Both the position numbers and the translations under genes were made by a program. Below the pieces are notes generated by a model. It worked only from the letters and a program-made list of their open reading frames with translations. It did no database searches and was not told the origin of the DNA. This document shows positions 28,018-38,100 of a stretch of 64,000 bases of DNA, one piece after another. Numbering within the stretch: position 1 is the first letter of the stretch; the number at the start of each line of letters is the position of its first letter. The stretch is from Allolobophora icterica (lineage: Eukaryota; Annelida; Clitellata; Crassiclitellata; Lumbricidae), in assembly GCA_963556255.1 (NCBI GenBank), contig OY744612.1, positions 24,682,940-24,746,939 on the forward strand, written 5' to 3'.

Positions 28018-28398
28018 CATGATGATCATGATGATCATGATGATAATGATGATGCTGACTATGGTCAAGTTTATTCGTGCACACAAGTCTTTTGTTCCTT
28101 AGATGAGACTTACTCACCTTGTGTGCACAATAACTTCAATGAATAAATAAAGCAAATTAAAAGTTTTGCATTTTCTTAACAGTTGCATAATGCTGAGCAG
28201 CTCGAAAAGTGGTGTTTGCATTTCATTGCATCCAACTACCTGGCATTTACTGAACGGAAAGAGTTTCGGAATCTGAAAGGAGACAACCTCCAGTACATCG
28301 AACAGCATCGCTGGCCTCCACTCTCCTACCTGGAAGAGGTGGAAAAGTACAAGGCAGAAATGCAGAAGTTCAACCCCAAGGCATGTTCCATGATGTGA
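20699..28398 (+). CDS. RhoBTB-like copy 2, BTB-only, 5'-truncated duplicate
   Basis: Six exons match exons 5-10 of copies 1 and 3: 20709-20899, 21819-22020, 22251-22481, 25173-25270, 25819-26058, 28183-28398. All splice sites and frames are intact. The four GTPase and linker exons are missing, because the duplication stops at 20187. An ATG at 20699, just before the AG acceptor used by the full-length genes, is in frame with exon 5. If transcription started nearby, this would give a 395-aa protein with BTB1 (split), BTB2 and the RhoBTB C-terminus and no GTPase. No promoter is evident, and upstream sequence is Gypsy gag, so it may equally be a silent pseudogene. It shares nearly all residues with copy 3. 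Confidence 0.7.
22937..24630 (-). mobile_element. Non-LTR retrotransposon RT, left-arm copy
   Basis: The open frame runs leftwards from about 24660 to 23038. Motifs: [37 protein letters not shown], the catalytic [31 protein letters not shown]. This is a CR1/jockey-like RT with no endonuclease (5'-truncated). The 3' end carries a short TATG/ATAC tail. RhoBTB copy 1 has the empty site near 6924-6930, so the insertion followed the copy 1/copy 3 split. It differs from the right-arm copy by one residue (Ala for Ser near the C-terminus). Confidence 0.88.
26130..27642. mobile_element. TA-flanked DNA transposon, Tc1/mariner-like, left arm
   Basis: TIR CAGGGTGGGCCAGT at both ends with TA duplicated outside (26128-26129, 27643-27644). 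Copy 1 shows the empty TA at 5392-5393. A TA target suggests the Tc1/mariner group, although no DDE/D transposase is visible. Contents: a 75-bp direct duplication (about 26570-26710), a Met-initiated THAP-like start [20 protein letters not shown] at 27169, and, on the opposite strand, an RT 3'-end fragment with [19 protein letters not shown] (about 27315-27250). Confidence 0.8.
27169..27306 (+). pseudogene. THAP-like N-terminal fragment in the TA-flanked element
   Basis: A short frame starts [10 protein letters not shown] and continues to a GG..FPK motif, the usual opening of a THAP zinc-finger (first Cys pair and the FP turn). The second metal pair (C..H) is not found, because the sequence passes into an RT 3'-end relic. 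Mirrored at 33256-33393 on the minus strand. THAP domains occur in P-element transposases and in host proteins. Confidence 0.4.
27945..28060. repeat. (GAT)n/(GGT)n microsatellite, left arm
   Basis: Triplet repeats interrupted by GATCAT. The equivalent CAT tract in copy 3 spans about 32507-32620. Small differences between the arms occur here. Confidence 0.85.
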
Positions 28399-28484
28399 CA
28401 ACTAGGAATCGACATCTGTTGCAAAGTTCCTAGCCTTTTGAATGACCATAGATCTAATGAAGGCTCATAACTTCTACAGAGTCA

Positions 28485-28898
28485 CAGTGGCGGCGCCAAA
28501 CACATTTTGTAACCAGGGCATAGCCAGGGCAGTCATACAATTAACCAGTGCAAAGGGCGATTTTTGGAGAGCGCCGTAGCGCGAGCTTAAATGGTGACCA
28601 TAAAGTCTATAAAGTCGCGCTACCGCGCTTGCTATGTATCGCCCCCAGCACTATTATATTAATTTTGTCTATAGTCAGGAGGTCAGAGGGGTGAAGCCCC
28701 CGGAAACTGAACGCTTTTTGACATTTGTAAAGCAAATTTTAACATTTGAGTGAATTAAGTGAATTTATATCTCAGGATATAACAAATATGCCCGAACAAA
28801 TTCTGGACAGGGCAAAAATTCTGGCAGGGCATCGACCAGGGCAATGGCTTTTTTACCAGGGCATTTGCCCTTTGCGCCCTGCTGTAGCGCCGCCCCTG
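28485..28898. mobile_element. hAT-type MITE, 414 bp, left arm
   Basis: Ends CAGTGGCGGCGCCA and (inverted) CAGGGGCGGCGCTACA. TSD is the 8-bp CAGAGTCA (28477-28484, 28899-28906). The 3' flank of copy 1 (near 4538-4545) lacks it. Mirrored at 31665-32078. Confidence 0.85.
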
Positions 28899-28916
28899 CA
28901 GAGTCAGTGTCATAAT

Positions 28917-29316
28917 GCAGAAGTTCAACCCCAAGGCATGTTCCATGATGTGACAACTATAGTACACGCTACCGTTTAGTTTTCCTAAACAAATTAGAGG
29001 TGATTATAAGCTGCAGTATTTTGTGAGCATACGCTACAGTATTTTAATATAATAAATATAAATATTTTGTGAGGTGAGTATACGGTCTCAAGAGGTGAGT
29101 ACATGCTGTATACACGCGTATGCCCTCGACTACAGCCCTGAGCAAACCCCATTCAATGCTGGCATTATGACACTGATTCTGTAGAAGTTATGAGCTTTCA
29201 TTAGATCTATGGTCATTCAGAAGGCTATAAAATTTGCAACGTGCCTTAATCTGGTTTTAAATCGTAAATGCATTTCTGTAGAATAGGCTTATGTGTTGAG
29301 CAACTGTGTACCGCTA
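28917..29316. other. Rearranged spacer between the inverted arms
   Basis: 28917-28958 repeats, in direct orientation, the last 40 or so bases of the final RhoBTB exon, including its stop. 28959-29160 is unassigned. 29164-29245 is an inverted copy of the 3' flank (compare 32087-32140). 29245-29316 matches the copy 1 3' flank around 3285-3350 inverted. No gene. Confidence 0.65.
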
Positions 29317-29324
29317 GGAATATT

Positions 29325-30203
29325 CAGTCTTGATGTCCTCGAGACCAAGGTCTTGGTCTCGAGTGCACTCGAGTTCGTTTTTAAAAGTCTTGGTCTTGGT
29401 CTTGAGACCAAAGGTCTTGGTCTTGAGGTTCAAGGTCTTGGTCTTGGTCTTGAGGTTCAAAGTCTTGGTCTTGGTTTGCAAGACCAAGACCAAGACTTTT
29501 TGTCAATATGAACAGTCATTAATTTTAACAAAATTTTAATGGGAAGAATTTTAAAAATTTATCCAATAATTACTCATACAGTTATTGCTTTAGTATTTAC
29601 ACGGTGTGAATGAGGTTTCACTGTTGTTTTGGACAATTATTTTGACTTCCGGTTATTTACCATGGAATGATTTCAAAACAGACTCATGATTAATTTGTAC
29701 TTTTACATCCGGTTCTTGAAAAGCTGCTTTGTGTGCTAGCGATTTCAGCACTTGTAGACCGTGTTTTTCACATGGCAGAATTTTTATGAGGCCCACAAGT
29801 CACGTCTTGGTCAGAAACTTCTGAGCAAATTGGTTTTTATAAAATTCAACAGGCATTTGGAGTAACATTTCGCATGAAGGACTTTTGTAAATAGGAATTC
29901 GGAATTCTCTGCAGTCTCCATTTAGAGTGGTTTTGATTGAATAAAAGAAAAAACTCATGTTTTCATTAAAATTACGAGTATTTCGACTTGACAATTTTTA
30001 GCAAGGAATAGAAGTCTGGATACGACTGATTTTTTTGGGTCTTGGTCTCGGTCTTGGTCTTGAGGTTCAAGGTCTTGGTCTTGGTCTTGGTCTCGAGGTT
30101 CAAGGTCTTGGTCTTGGTCTTGAGGTTCATGGACTTGGTCTTGGTCTTGAGGTTCAAGGTCTTGGTCTTGGTCTTGAGGTTTAAGGTCTTGACAACAAGA
30201 CTG
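29325..30203. mobile_element. hAT element with AAGACC subterminal arrays, 879 bp
   Basis: The outer ends are CAGTCTTGATGTCC and GACAACAAGACTG, with 8-bp TSD GGAATATT on both sides (29317-29324, 30204-30211). Copy 1 retains the uninterrupted site near 3273-3280. Arrays of GGTCTT/AAGACC hexamers occupy about 150 bases inside each end. The centre encodes a decayed hAT C-terminus ([10 protein letters not shown] near 29770-29800). Confidence 0.85.
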
Positions 30204-30286
30204 GGAATATTCATGAGATTTCTCAAGAAAGAAGTCTGTAGGCCTATATTAAATGTTTAAATTTATTAGATGGTGGTACTGCTTCA

Positions 30287-30288
<2 letters not shown>

Positions 30289-30376
<88 letters not shown>
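30289..30376. repeat. (TA)n microsatellite at the fold-back centre
   Basis: About 88 bp of TA. The left side is the 3' flank of the plus-strand unit (sequence of 3189-3230 inverted). The right side is the 3' flank of the minus-strand unit (sequence of 3592 onward). The junction of the two opposed units therefore lies in this tract. Confidence 0.95.
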
Positions 30377-30378
<2 letters not shown>

Positions 30379-31645
30379 GCTTATCCACTCAAAATCAACA
30401 CATTACAATTAACATAACAGTCATAATAACATAATACTGCTTCAAAAATTTCTTACTGGTGCTGTATAATATAAAAAACTTTTAGAGAAATTGTATGCTG
30501 AAATGTTTTCATGTTTATTCATCCGTTTATTAAAAACAAAATACAATTAAACAGTAACAGTCAGAATTATCGGAACAGAGTGTAATAATGGGATGCTCCT
30601 ATGGGACACGTCCCGCTACTTTTCATTTTCAAGTGCAACCTCAGAATATAGGAAATGTTGGACGTGTCATGAAACTAAGCGAATTCTTGATTTACATGTA
30701 CACCTACAGACAAAACAGAGCACCTAAATGACATACACAGCACACACGAGGTACTCTGCAGACCTCTCAAACTGTAATCAAACAATATAGTTTGCAATGT
30801 CTCGTCGTGTAACTTTTGGCTAAAAGCTAAAGCGGGCGAATCCCGCCCCGCCAGCTCTATCTGTCTGTTTGTCTGTCTGGACAGAAACGTCGGACGTATA
30901 ATGAAAGTAAGCGAATTCTTGATTTACATGTACACATACAGACAAAATCAGAGCACCTAAACAACATCAACAGTACACACGAGGTACTCTAAAGACCTCT
31001 CAAACTGTAATCAAACAAAATAATTTCCAATGTCCCGTCGTGTAACTTTTGGCTATAGGCTAAAGCGGGCGAACCCCGCCCCGCCCACTCTGTCTGTCTC
31101 GACTGTCTGTGTGTCTATGTGTCTGTCTGTCTCTCTGTGTCTCTCTCTGGGTTTTAGTCGAAAGCCGGCAAAGCCCGCTCCCGGGTCAGGTAAGGCGGGC
31201 AAAGCCCGTAGCCCACTCTATCTCTCTTTGTCTCTGTCTCTCCAAGGGTAGGCCCTCCCTCCATGCCTGACACCAGAGCGGCCAGACAAACAATTATTGC
31301 AATGATAACAATTGAGCTTCTAAATTAAATTTATATACCATGTTTTTTCAAGGTTACAGCTAGTATTTACAAGTACATACTACATAGTCTGAACAAGCTC
31401 AGAATGTCCGTTGAAGTAGATCAATATTTACGGGGAAATGTATTTTCAATGGGATATAGTCTGAGCCAGTGGGAATGGCAGGAGAGAAACATATAGAAAA
31501 GATTTGTATTCAACATGAAATGTCCAAACCAATGTGGGTAGAAAAATGCAATTTTGGTGGCAGTTAGTCTAAGACAATTTTGGAATTTCTCCATTACTAT
31601 ACAAATTATACCCTGTTGTAGCAAGCCCCATATTAAATGCTGGAG
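30377..31645 (-). other. 3' flank of RhoBTB copy 3 with a local tandem duplication
   Basis: No gene. Corresponds to about 3592-4560 of copy 1. A segment of roughly 235 bp is doubled (about 30655-30885 and 30892-31110), each copy ending in a GCGGGCGAA and TCTGTCTG repeat. A 70-bp insertion at about 30522-30620 is absent in copy 1. Confidence 0.6.
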
Positions 31646-31664
31646 CATTATGACACTGACTCTG

Positions 31665-32078
31665 CAGGGGCGGCGCTACAGCAGGGCGCAAAGGGCAAAT
31701 GCCCTGGTAAAAAAGCCATTGCCCTGGTCGATGCCCTGCCAGAATTTTTGCCCTGTCCAGAATTTGTTCGGGCATATTTGTTATATCCTGAGATATAAAT
31801 TCACTTAATTCACTCAAATGTTAAAATTTGCTTTACAAATGTCAAAAAGCGTTCAGTTTCCGGGGGCTTCACCCCTCTGACCTCCTGACTATAGACAAAA
31901 TTAATATAATAGTGCTGGGGGCGATACATAGCAAGCGCGGTAGCGCGACTTTATAGACTTTATGGTCACCATTTAAGCTCGCGCTACGGCGCTCTCCAAA
32001 AATCGCCCTTTGCACTGGTTAATTGTATGACTGCCCTGGCTATGCCCTGGTTACAAAATGTGTTTGGCGCCGCCACTG
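31665..32078. mobile_element. hAT-type MITE, 414 bp, right arm
   Basis: Mirror of 28485-28898, with TSD TGACTCTG at 31657-31664 and 32079-32086. Confidence 0.85.
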
Positions 32079-32164
32079 TGACTCTGTAGAAGTTATGAGC
32101 CTTCATTAGATCTATGGTCATTCAAAAGGCTAGGAACTTTGCAACAGATGTCGATTCCTAGTTG

Positions 32165-35100
32165 TCACATCATGGAACATGCCTTGGGGTTGAACTTCTG
32201 CATTTCTGCCTTGTACTTTTCCACCTCTTCCAGGTAGGAGAGTGGAGGCCAGCGATGCTGTTCGATGTACTGGAGGTTGTCTCCTTTCAGATTCCGAAAC
32301 TCTTTCCGTTCAGTAAATGCCAGGTAGTTGGATGCAATGAAATGCAAACACCACTTTTCGAGCTGCTCAGCATTATGCAACTGTTAAGAAAATGCAAAAC
32401 TTTTAATTTGCTTTATTTATTCATTGAAGTTATTGTGCACACAAGGTGAGTAAGTCTCATCTAAGGAACAAAAGACTTGTGTGCACGAATAAACTTGACC
32501 ATAGTCAGCATCATCATTATCATCATGATCATCATGATCATCATGATCATCATCATCATCATCATCATCATCATCTTCATCAAAATCATGATCATCATCA
32601 CTACCACCACCACCACCACCGAGGTCATCAACACCATTACTGGCAACATCAGCTTAAAAGCAACATAGCCAACTAAATGTTGAGAAATCAGCACAACTGT
32701 AATAAAATTTGACACACTGTGGCAAAATCTGCTCAGCTGTAATGAAATTAGGCTACCTGTAATGAAATCAACTCAGTTGTATGTATTTATGTAATATGTA
32801 TACACATGCATGCATGTATGTATGAATGCATGTGTTTATGTTATGTATATATGTATGTTCTGGTATGCATGTCTGTACCGGTATGTATCTCTGTATCTAT
32901 GTATATCTGCATGTATGTACAGGGTGGGCCAGTCCATGGATATAACTTGAACAATAATTATTATTGTTATCCGAACATCGTGCCCAATATACTAAATTGA
33001 AAGTAATCATCCACTCTACTGCTGTGTCAAATCACAGTATAAATAATTACACAGTACGTCGACTTCCGGCCGATGCAACAGTCAGAATGTGTGACCGACC
33101 GCCATTTTGAATACGAGCTTTTAGACGTCGATACACCGGAACCCATCGCATCAAATATTTTTAAACGTTACAACAACATTGAGGACTACACGTTACAACA
33201 ACATTGAGGACTACACGCCGATACACCGAGAACCCGCTTTGGCGATCGCGCCTTCTCAGCGGCTGGCCCCAAGTGCTGGAACGGTCTTTCTCCTGCCCTG
33301 CGAGCGGCTAACACAATTGACTCCTTGATTATCTTTAGGAAACATATGGCCTCCTTTACCTTTGCATTTTGGCACACAGCAATACGTAGGCATTTTATAA
33401 TCGGCGAAAATTTCGAACACCTCGCGTGAATAAACATCCACATAAGCGAAACATGTGATTTACCGGAAGTGCCTGTTTACACCGAATTGGCTCCTGGCGC
33501 CACCTTTAGCAGCCATTTTTACAGAGTCGCCTAATAGTCGAAGTTTAGGTTTTAACAACGATCATATTAAACAATAAAACATTGTATTTTATTTACCGGA
33601 TAATAGTATAATATGTTAATAGTTAGTAAACATTGTAAAACAACTGCAGTCTGCAGCATTATTTCAAAAACGCAAAAGGAAAATGTAAATAGCGAGTAAC
33701 CGAAAGTCGAAAATTGCTGAATACTACCAGAATAGGCCTACTACTAAACTCTGTTGAAAGGATAAGTGGTAATTTCAAAACCAGACCAATTTTAAGATAA
33801 ATTTTAAAAAGAGTACCAAATTTAGTGGTGAAAGGCTGTGGTAGTGATATTGACAGTTTGTGATTAAATTTTATTCTAAGTCATTAATTCGTTTAGATAC
33901 CTATAGCCTATATATAGCGTATAGGGCCACAGTTTGTGATTAAATTTTATTCTAAGTCATTAATTCGTTTAGATACCTATAGCCTATATATATAGCGTAT
34001 AGGGCCGCCGCCTATACATTATAATGATTATGAAGGGCAGCATAGCAAAAATATGCTTTAAAGTAGACTGTTTAGTAGATAAATGCAATTCTGCCTCCTT
34101 CTCTGCAATTCTTTTTAGTGTTTAGCCTAACGTATACCTCTAAGAGTGATGCCGCCCCTAACGATCAACGGAAGCCAAGCCGACTTGACCAAAGTGACGG
34201 ATGCTTTTTTCCTTCCTTTTCTTTCTTTCTTTCTCCCTTAATTTTTCATTTTTTATCCAAAATTCACTTTATATTTTTTCAGCCCTATTTTGCCGCCCCT
34301 GCAAAAGTGCCGCCCGGGGCGACTCGCCCCCTCTGCCCCCCTTCGGTACGACACTGTTGGACAAGACGCTCAGATAAAAAGTATTCAAGTTATAAGGCGT
34401 CAAAGTTATTGCATTCCTACTGGCCCACCCTGTATTTGAACATTTCTATTGTACATCTTTCAGACTTCACAAAGCCAAAGGACCTTGAAAGAAATCTGCT
34501 TACCTGTGAGAAATGTAGCAAGTCAATGACATCTACGCTGGACTTCTGGATGTTCTTAGCGACTGATCGTTCGACTTCCTTTGTTATGTAGAGTTCACAA
34601 AGGTTAACGAGTCGTTTGACGAAATACTGGTTGGCGATGGCCAAGATGTGCACAGAGTCACTGTCTTTGATTGGTGCATGGTCTGAGTAGATGTATTCAA
34701 GGAAAGCAAGGAATGGTTCCAAAGGAACATCGGGCAAGGACACCTGCAACAGAACCAGTTACCTTCACTAACCTAACCTATATAATGACTTCTACCATGC
34801 TATTATTACAATACACAAGGCATCAAACGACATTTGCTTTATGTGAAACTGTAATAAAAAATCGTAATCTATTTAAGAAGTCCAGACAAAACTGTAGGGT
34901 AATGAACAGCAAGGCAATGTAGGTTACATTAGGTAACATAAGGTAAGGTTAGGTAAGCTGAGGAAGGAATGATTATGTCTGAAGCAGGGTAGGGTAAGCT
35001 TAGGTCAGGCAAGCCTATGTTTGATGACAAACGTTCAGGTATGGTAAGTTAACTTAAAATGGGCTATCATTAGGTAATGTAAGCAAAGAAGGTTGGGTAA

Positions 35101-38100
35101 AATAAGCTTTAGCTAACGTAACCTAAGATAGGGCAAGTTAAGGGTAAGTCTAAGTCTTAAAGTAAATTCTACTTTGTTTAAAGGATTACAGATAACACAT
35201 GAAACCCATATATGCTTCAGTCCAATAGCATTATGCTGAACAACACAGATTCTGATATATTTCAAAACAACGTCTTATATAGCAGTCTACCTCGGATAAA
35301 TCACCCTCGCGAAAACCTGACGAAAACATGATCTTCATGACATCACATCTCGCAGACAGAACCGCTCGGTGTGCATAGATCTTTGTTCCTAAATACCAAT
35401 ACAACAATTACTGAATATTTTCATTATCATTATCCGATGTTTTACACTAGAACTGCAATATATTTAAATAGGCTTCAGTAGGTGTCAGATGGATTTGGTT
35501 CAAGGAATTGATTTGTTTTTGCATCAGGTTGGGACCAGTGTGGCCTCTTGAGTGTAGACAATATAATGCTGTATAAATTGTGACAACATTGGTCCTTATA
35601 ATTGCTCCAATGTCAATGCTATTAGTTTGCCTTCCAAATGTAGGACTACATAACGCTTTATGTTGTTAGTTTCCAAATCTAGAACTGTATAATATTGCAT
35701 AGATTTTACAAACATGTTGCTCCCTTTTCACTGCATGCATTATTGCCATAAAGTGAGGGCATATGTCCTGTGCTCAAAAAGATTACTTACTTACTACCTT
35801 ACTAAGATAGTTAATAAAATTTGGAAATACCTGGCTTTTGATGTAGGAAATTCATAATTTGCAAAACAAGTACTATTCCACAATCACTTGCTTTTGAGTT
35901 AACTTAAGTACTACTAGTTCAAATCCCTCATTCCTTAAATATTCCAACCCTCGAGAAAGTCCTCAATCCCTTTGGAAGAAAGTAAATCTACTCACTAAGA
36001 AACCAAACCATCCCTCAACATCCTCATCAATAAGTGCAGACGATCTAAATAAATTTTTTGCTGACGCCTCCACTGATCCTAATTATATAGCTCCCCTCTT
36101 TAAAGCTACTACCACCTCTCAGCAGACTCTTGTAACAGAAACTAGAATATTCAATTTACTAGATCATCTTAAACATACTGCAGATGGCCATGATGGCCTT
36201 CCTGCTTGGTTTCTTAGAATAACTGCACCTGGTTATTCCTATGTCCTTTCCCAACTAATCAACCAATCATTAATTCAATCTTTTGTTCCTAGCCAATGGA
36301 AAACTGCTATCATACGTCCCAAGGCCAAGATCCCTCATCCAACAAAACCTTCTGATTTCCGACCTATTTCCGTTCTTTCTGTTTTATCTAGACTTGTTGA
36401 ACGTATAGTAGTCCAGTCCTTTATCTATCCTAGTTTTCAAAGCCTGCCAAAACATATTTCCCTTCATGATCAATTTGCATTTAAACCTACTGGTTCTACC
36501 ACTGCAGCAATAACCTCTATCATACATCATGCAACAGACCTTCTCAAAAATAATAAATATGTTATCATGATCTCAATGGATTTTTCTAAAGCTTTTGATT
36601 CTGTCAGTCACTCTGCCATTGCACACTTACTAGCTTCACTTTCCCTTCCAGACAATATATATAACTGGTTAATTAACTATCTCCAAGACAGGAACCACTA
36701 TACCATTTTTAATGGAACCAAATCCATCATCATCTCAATTAATGCCAGTGTTGTACAGGGATCAGTTTTCGGCCCCACTGGATTTATTGTCTGTATCTCT
36801 GATCTCCATCCTATTCACCATCAAAATCGTCTATCCAAATATGCTGATGATACATACTTATTAATTGGATCCAATTCATTAAATACAGCCAATGATGAAA
36901 TCCAACATATTTACAATTGGTCTGAAACAAAGAACCTGAAAATCAATCCTGATAAAACTCGGGAAATGGCTATCATCAAACGCAACCAACCCTCACTTTC
37001 TGACAACCCTTCAATCACAGGAGTTAAACGGTCAACATCAATCAAGATTCTCGGAGTCACCATCGGAGAAAAATTAACAGTCACTGAGCACATCAATCAA
37101 CTGATAAAAAGTGGAACCTCCTCCTTTTTTGCACTAAGAACTATCAAAAATCATGGAGCATCTCAAGACTCACTACATCTCATCACTAATGCAACAATCG
37201 TATCTAGAACCTTATATGCTTCTCCAGCCTGGTGGGGCCTTATAAGTGGCAAGGATAAATTGCGCCTTGAACAATTCCTGAACAAACTCAAACGATTTGG
37301 ATATGTTCAAACTATCTCTCCCTCCATAGCTGAGCTTGTGCTCAAAGCCGAAATGGCCTTATTTAAAGCAGCTTTACTCAATGAAAATCACTCAATTAGA
37401 TGTTTATTCCCAACCAACCATATTACTCCTTACTCCCTAAGAAATCGTCCTCACAATTTTAATCTACCAGATAAAGACTCTCGAAACTTCATATCTAGAA
37501 TGTTATTTTCTAACTCTTACTAAGCTATTATTAACAATTAACAATTTTAATTCACTTCCTTGTACACCTACAGCGTTATGTCTGTTGTTTCATCAAACGA
37601 ATATAAACATACATACATACATCAATAAATAATTAAAAACAACTACAGAACATATAGTATCACTTTGGAATTCAGTGCCCGTAAGTTGCCTCATCATTAC
37701 ACAAAGCCAGTTCAGCAGGCTCAAGCCTTCAACCATTGGATAGTGGACCCAGGACATTACCAAACAGATCACCACACAATATACTATTTTGCCACACAAT
37801 GCTTCATCACTCTAAACAATAACTGCACAGTAGACAATCTATCTGCGCAGCAGACCTCTGTTCCACTCATTCATTTATTGACAACAATCTGGTCGACACA
37901 CTGCAACCAGTTACAACCTGTTAGGTGCCCATCCCAAGACAGTAGACAATTGATGTAAAATGTTGCCCAATAAGACTGCATCTGCGATATTCTTGGCAAC
38001 AGATGTAGCGCTGCATGATAGGCTACTGTGCCACAAAAAAGACCACCCTCCGCACAACAGACCATCATGCTGCACTTACCATCAACAATGAAGACCACAT

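Larger units (their letters stand above)
20187..28916. repeat. Left arm of an 8.7-kb inverted duplication
   Basis: Reverse complement of 31646-40374. Paired coordinates add up to 60559-60563 along the whole length, so net indel difference is only a few bases. The arm carries RhoBTB copy 2, an RT element, a TA-flanked DNA element and a hAT MITE, all at mirrored positions. It starts inside the Gypsy gag fragment and ends at 28916 within TCATAATG. Confidence 0.95.

Noticed and set aside
29330..30226. Lys-Thr-rich and Leu-Val-rich frames (also at 40531-40872, 41251-41584, 48446-48694, 62084-62480, 62802-63161)
   Set aside because: They translate the AAGACC/GGTCTT arrays of a hAT family in different frames and strands, with no conservation as proteins.
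30800..31260. Ser-rich frame starting MSRRVTFGYRLKRANPAPP
   Set aside because: It covers a pyrimidine repeat region shared by all 3' flanks, with no protein conservation between copies.
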